This document shows, one piece after another, positions 7,113-9,008 of a stretch of DNA of 9,008 nucleotides; position 1 is the first letter of the stretch; each line of letters starts with the position of its first letter. Source of the DNA: Desulfobacula sp. (GTDB lineage: Bacteria > Desulfobacterota > Desulfobacteria > Desulfobacterales > Desulfobacteraceae); assembly GCA_027858355.1 (NCBI GenBank), contig JAQICW010000598.1:1-9008 (forward strand), given 5' to 3'. Both the position numbers and the translations under genes were made by a program. Below the pieces are notes generated by a model. That model worked only from the letters and a program-made list of their open reading frames with translations, was not told the DNA's origin and did not search any database.

Positions 7113-9008
7113 TTATTCTTCAGGTGTATCAGTTTTTTCTTTATCCTGTTTTTGTGATTCCTGGGTGTCATTTGCTTCAGTCTGCTCCTGAATATCAGCT
7201 TCAACCGGCTCCTGGATATCAGGTTCAATCTGCTCCTGGATTTTATTTGCTTCAATCTGCTCCTGGATATTATTTCTCAGGATTTCACCAAAAGAAGAGG
7301 TTGTAGGTTTCATATTCTTGGCAAACTCTTCAAGATGCTTATCATCATCATCATCAAGGCGCTTGATAGAAAGGCCGATCCGTCTTTCATCACTATTGAT
7401 GTTCATTACTTTTGCAGTAATGGTTTCACCGTTCTGGTAGCGTTCTTTAGGACTTTTCACATTCTCTTTACTGATTTCCGATACATGAACAAGACCTTCA
7501 ATACCTTCTTCTAATTCAACAAATACACCAAAGTCTGTCAAATTTGTGATAACACCAGAGATTTCCTTGCCCACTTCATAGCGAAGAGCAACTGATTCCC
7601 ATGGATCTGCCTGGGTCTGTTTGATCCCCAAGGAAAATCTTTCATTGGATTTATCAATATCAAGGACAACTGCCTGAATGGTTTCATTTTTCTTATATAC
7701 TTCAGACGGATGTTTGATCCTCTTTGTCCAGGAAATATCGGAAATATGAACAAGACCATCAATATCATCGTCAATTCCAATGAAAAGGCCGAATTCAGTA
7801 ATATTTTTAATTTTACCCTCGATAATAGTCCCAACCGGGTATTTTTGAGAGATAACTTCCCATGGATTATCCACTGTCTGATTGATCCCAAGAGAAATTC
7901 TCCTGTTATCCGGTTTCAGGTCAAGGACAACGGCTTCTATTTCTTCACCAACAGTTACCATCTGGGATGGATGACGAATTTTTCTTGTCCAGGACATTTC
8001 AGACACATGAATGAGTCCTTCAACCCCCGCTTCAAGCTCAATGAACGCACCGTAATCCGTCAGACTGACTACTCTACCGGTTATTTTTGACTCAACAGGA
8101 TATTTTTCAACTGCAGTTGTCCATGGATCAGGCGTTAATTGTTTCATGCCAAGTGATACTCGCTCTTTTTCAAAATCAAAAGAAAGAATCTTGACATTGA
8201 TTTTATCGCCTATAGAAAAGAGTTCTGAAGGATGCTTAACTCTGCCCCATGAAATATCTGTTATATGGAGAAGACCGTCTACACCGCCAAGATCGACAAA
8301 CACTCCGTATTCAGTGATATTTTTAACGATACCTTCCATGACTTTACCATCTTCAATGGCCTCAAGGGTGGTCGTTCTAAGTTTATCCCGATCTGCTTCA
8401 AGAAGAACCCGTCTTGAAAGGACAATATTGTTTCTTTTTTTATTGTATTTGAGAATTTTAAATGTATAGGTCTTGTTAACCATTTCATCCATGTTCCGGA
8501 TGGGTCTAAGATCAGCCTGTGATCCAGGAAGAAATCCAAGCAGCCCTACATCAACGGAAAAACCACCTTTAACCCTGCTGGTAATAACGCCTTCAATAGT
8601 TGCCTCTTCATCGTAAAGGTCTTTGATTGCATCCCAAACTTTAACTTTTTTGGCTTTTTCATGTGACAGAAGAACTGTTTCTTCTTCTTCATTCCACTCT
8701 TCAATCATTACCTCAAATTTATCGTTGACTTTGACATTTACATTGCCTTCCTCATCAATGAATTCCCGAATAGAGATCTGTCCTTCAGATTTATAACCAA
8801 CATCTACAAGAACCATGTCCCTGGCAACAGATATTACTGTTCCAGTTACTACTTGACCTTCCTCAAACTTTTTAAGGCTGGACTCATAGATGCCCAAAAG
8901 CTCTTCCATGGTTTCTTCACCTGTAATTTCAGACAAAATAACTTCTTCTTCCTCTAAAGTAGCTTCTTCTTCTAAAGTAGCTTCTTCTTCTAAAGTAGCT
9001 TCTTCTTC
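7113..9008 (-). CDS. rpsA: 30S ribosomal protein S1, N-terminus cut by window edge
   Basis: S1 binds mRNA on the 30S subunit and helps start translation, mainly on structured or weak-Shine-Dalgarno messages. 631 residues are visible. Taking the codon at 8936 as residue 1, six S1 OB-fold domains lie at about 27-94, 110-175, 197-265, 283-351, 370-438 and 457-525. Domains 3-6 show the classical pattern YG.F..L...GL.H.S.(I/M)SW with HPS. Domains 1-2 are the divergent ribosome-docking type. A run of five Asp (528-532) and an acidic, Gln/Glu-rich repetitive tail (about 556-607) follow. The frame stays open to the window edge through EEEATL repeats, so I annotate it as partial. The TTG at 8936 has no support as a start. 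The ATG at 8909 has AGGTGA about 8 nt upstream and is a possible alternative. Tandem TAA TAA stops and an intrinsic terminator close the gene. Confidence 0.95.
   Translation of the reverse strand, partial: EEEATLEEEATLEEEATLEEEEVILSEITGEETMEELLGIYESSLKKFEEGQVVTGTVISVARDMVLVDVGYKSEGQISIREFIDEEGNVNVKVNDKFEVMIEEWNEEEETVLLSHEKAKKVKVWDAIKDLYDEEATIEGVITSRVKGGFSVDVGLLGFLPGSQADLRPIRNMDEMVNKTYTFKILKYNKKRNNIVLSRRVLLEADRDKLRTTTLEAIEDGKVMEGIVKNITEYGVFVDLGGVDGLLHITDISWGRVKHPSELFSIGDKINVKILSFDFEKERVSLGMKQLTPDPWTTAVEKYPVESKITGRVVSLTDYGAFIELEAGVEGLIHVSEMSWTRKIRHPSQMVTVGEEIEAVVLDLKPDNRRISLGINQTVDNPWEVISQKYPVGTIIEGKIKNITEFGLFIGIDDDIDGLVHISDISWTKRIKHPSEVYKKNETIQAVVLDIDKSNERFSLGIKQTQADPWESVALRYEVGKEISGVITNLTDFGVFVELEEGIEGLVHVSEISKENVKSPKERYQNGETITAKVMNINSDERRIGLSIKRLDDDDDKHLEEFAKNMKPTTSSFGEILRNNIQEQIEANKIQEQIEPDIQEPVEADIQEQTEANDTQESQKQDKEKTDTPEE
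7167..7268 (-). repeat. Degenerate tandem repeat (27/24/24/27 bp) in the 3' end of rpsA
   Basis: Four units at 7242-7268, 7218-7241, 7194-7217 and 7167-7193 encode IQEQIEANK, IQEQIEPD, IQEPVEAD and IQEQTEAND. Each unit starts with ATCCAGGAG or a close variant. Unit lengths are multiples of three, so the frame is kept. The units have diverged, which suggests an older expansion than the perfect repeat at the other end of the gene. Confidence 0.88.
8955..9008 (-). repeat. Perfect 18-bp tandem repeat, three copies, at the 5' side of rpsA
   Basis: Three identical copies of GAAGAAGAAGCTACTTTA (minus strand) lie at 9008-8991, 8990-8973 and 8972-8955. They run up to the window edge, so more copies may exist. 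In the rpsA frame each encodes EEEATL. A partial, altered unit (EEEEVI, 8954-8937) links them to the S1 body. A unit of 18 bp keeps the frame whatever the copy number. Confidence 0.92.

Noticed and set aside
7124..7306. Plus-strand frame with repeated QSAPGY-like units
   Set aside because: It is the antisense reading of the rpsA C-terminal tandem repeat; the periodicity comes from that repeat.
8934..8936. TTG at 8936 as the start of rpsA
   Set aside because: It has no good Shine-Dalgarno and sits in a frame that stays open upstream through Glu-rich repeats. The ATG at 8909 or a start beyond the window is more likely.

Overview
The window is a compact stretch of bacterial housekeeping chromosome with low GC content. 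Six protein genes are supported. Five lie on the minus strand (rpsA, sppA, guaB, dnaE and a djlA-like gene) and one on the plus strand (a YciO/TsaC-family gene). The protein style suggests a Gram-negative anaerobe of the Desulfobacterota (Desulfobacteraceae-like): an S1 protein with acidic tails, a short SppA, a DnaE with an intact PHP site, and a djlA-like gene after dnaE. That lineage is inferred from general resemblance, not from a search. I see no mobile element, CRISPR array, tRNA or rRNA.

Layout, right to left as the minus strand is read. 9008-7113 is ribosomal protein S1, cut by the right edge of the window. It has six S1 domains between two acidic, repetitive tails: an 18-bp perfect tandem repeat at the N-terminal side and a 24/27-bp degenerate repeat at the C-terminus. 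A strong intrinsic terminator (7028-7064) follows. Only about 29 nt later comes sppA (6998-6096), a membrane-anchored serine/lysine protease. Its 3' end overlaps the convergent yciO-like gene (5550-6158) by 63 bp, with the two codon registers exactly aligned.

The 5259-5549 interval is the divergent promoter region for yciO (rightwards) and guaB (leftwards). It contains a perfect TTGACA -35 box for yciO and a 12-bp palindrome. guaB (IMP dehydrogenase, 5258-3789), dnaE (DNA polymerase III alpha, 3781-254) and the djlA-like co-chaperone gene (212 to beyond the left edge) follow with gaps of 7 and 41 nt and no visible terminator, so they are probably one transcript.

The genes cover GTP supply and DNA replication (guaB, dnaE), translation and possibly tRNA modification (rpsA, yciO), and envelope protein quality control (sppA, djlA). 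I found no undescribed multi-gene system. The observations most worth checking are the repeat-bearing tails of S1, the phase-locked convergent overlap of yciO and sppA, the complete metal-ligand set in the DnaE PHP domain, and the TsaC-like KxR motif in a YciO-type protein.
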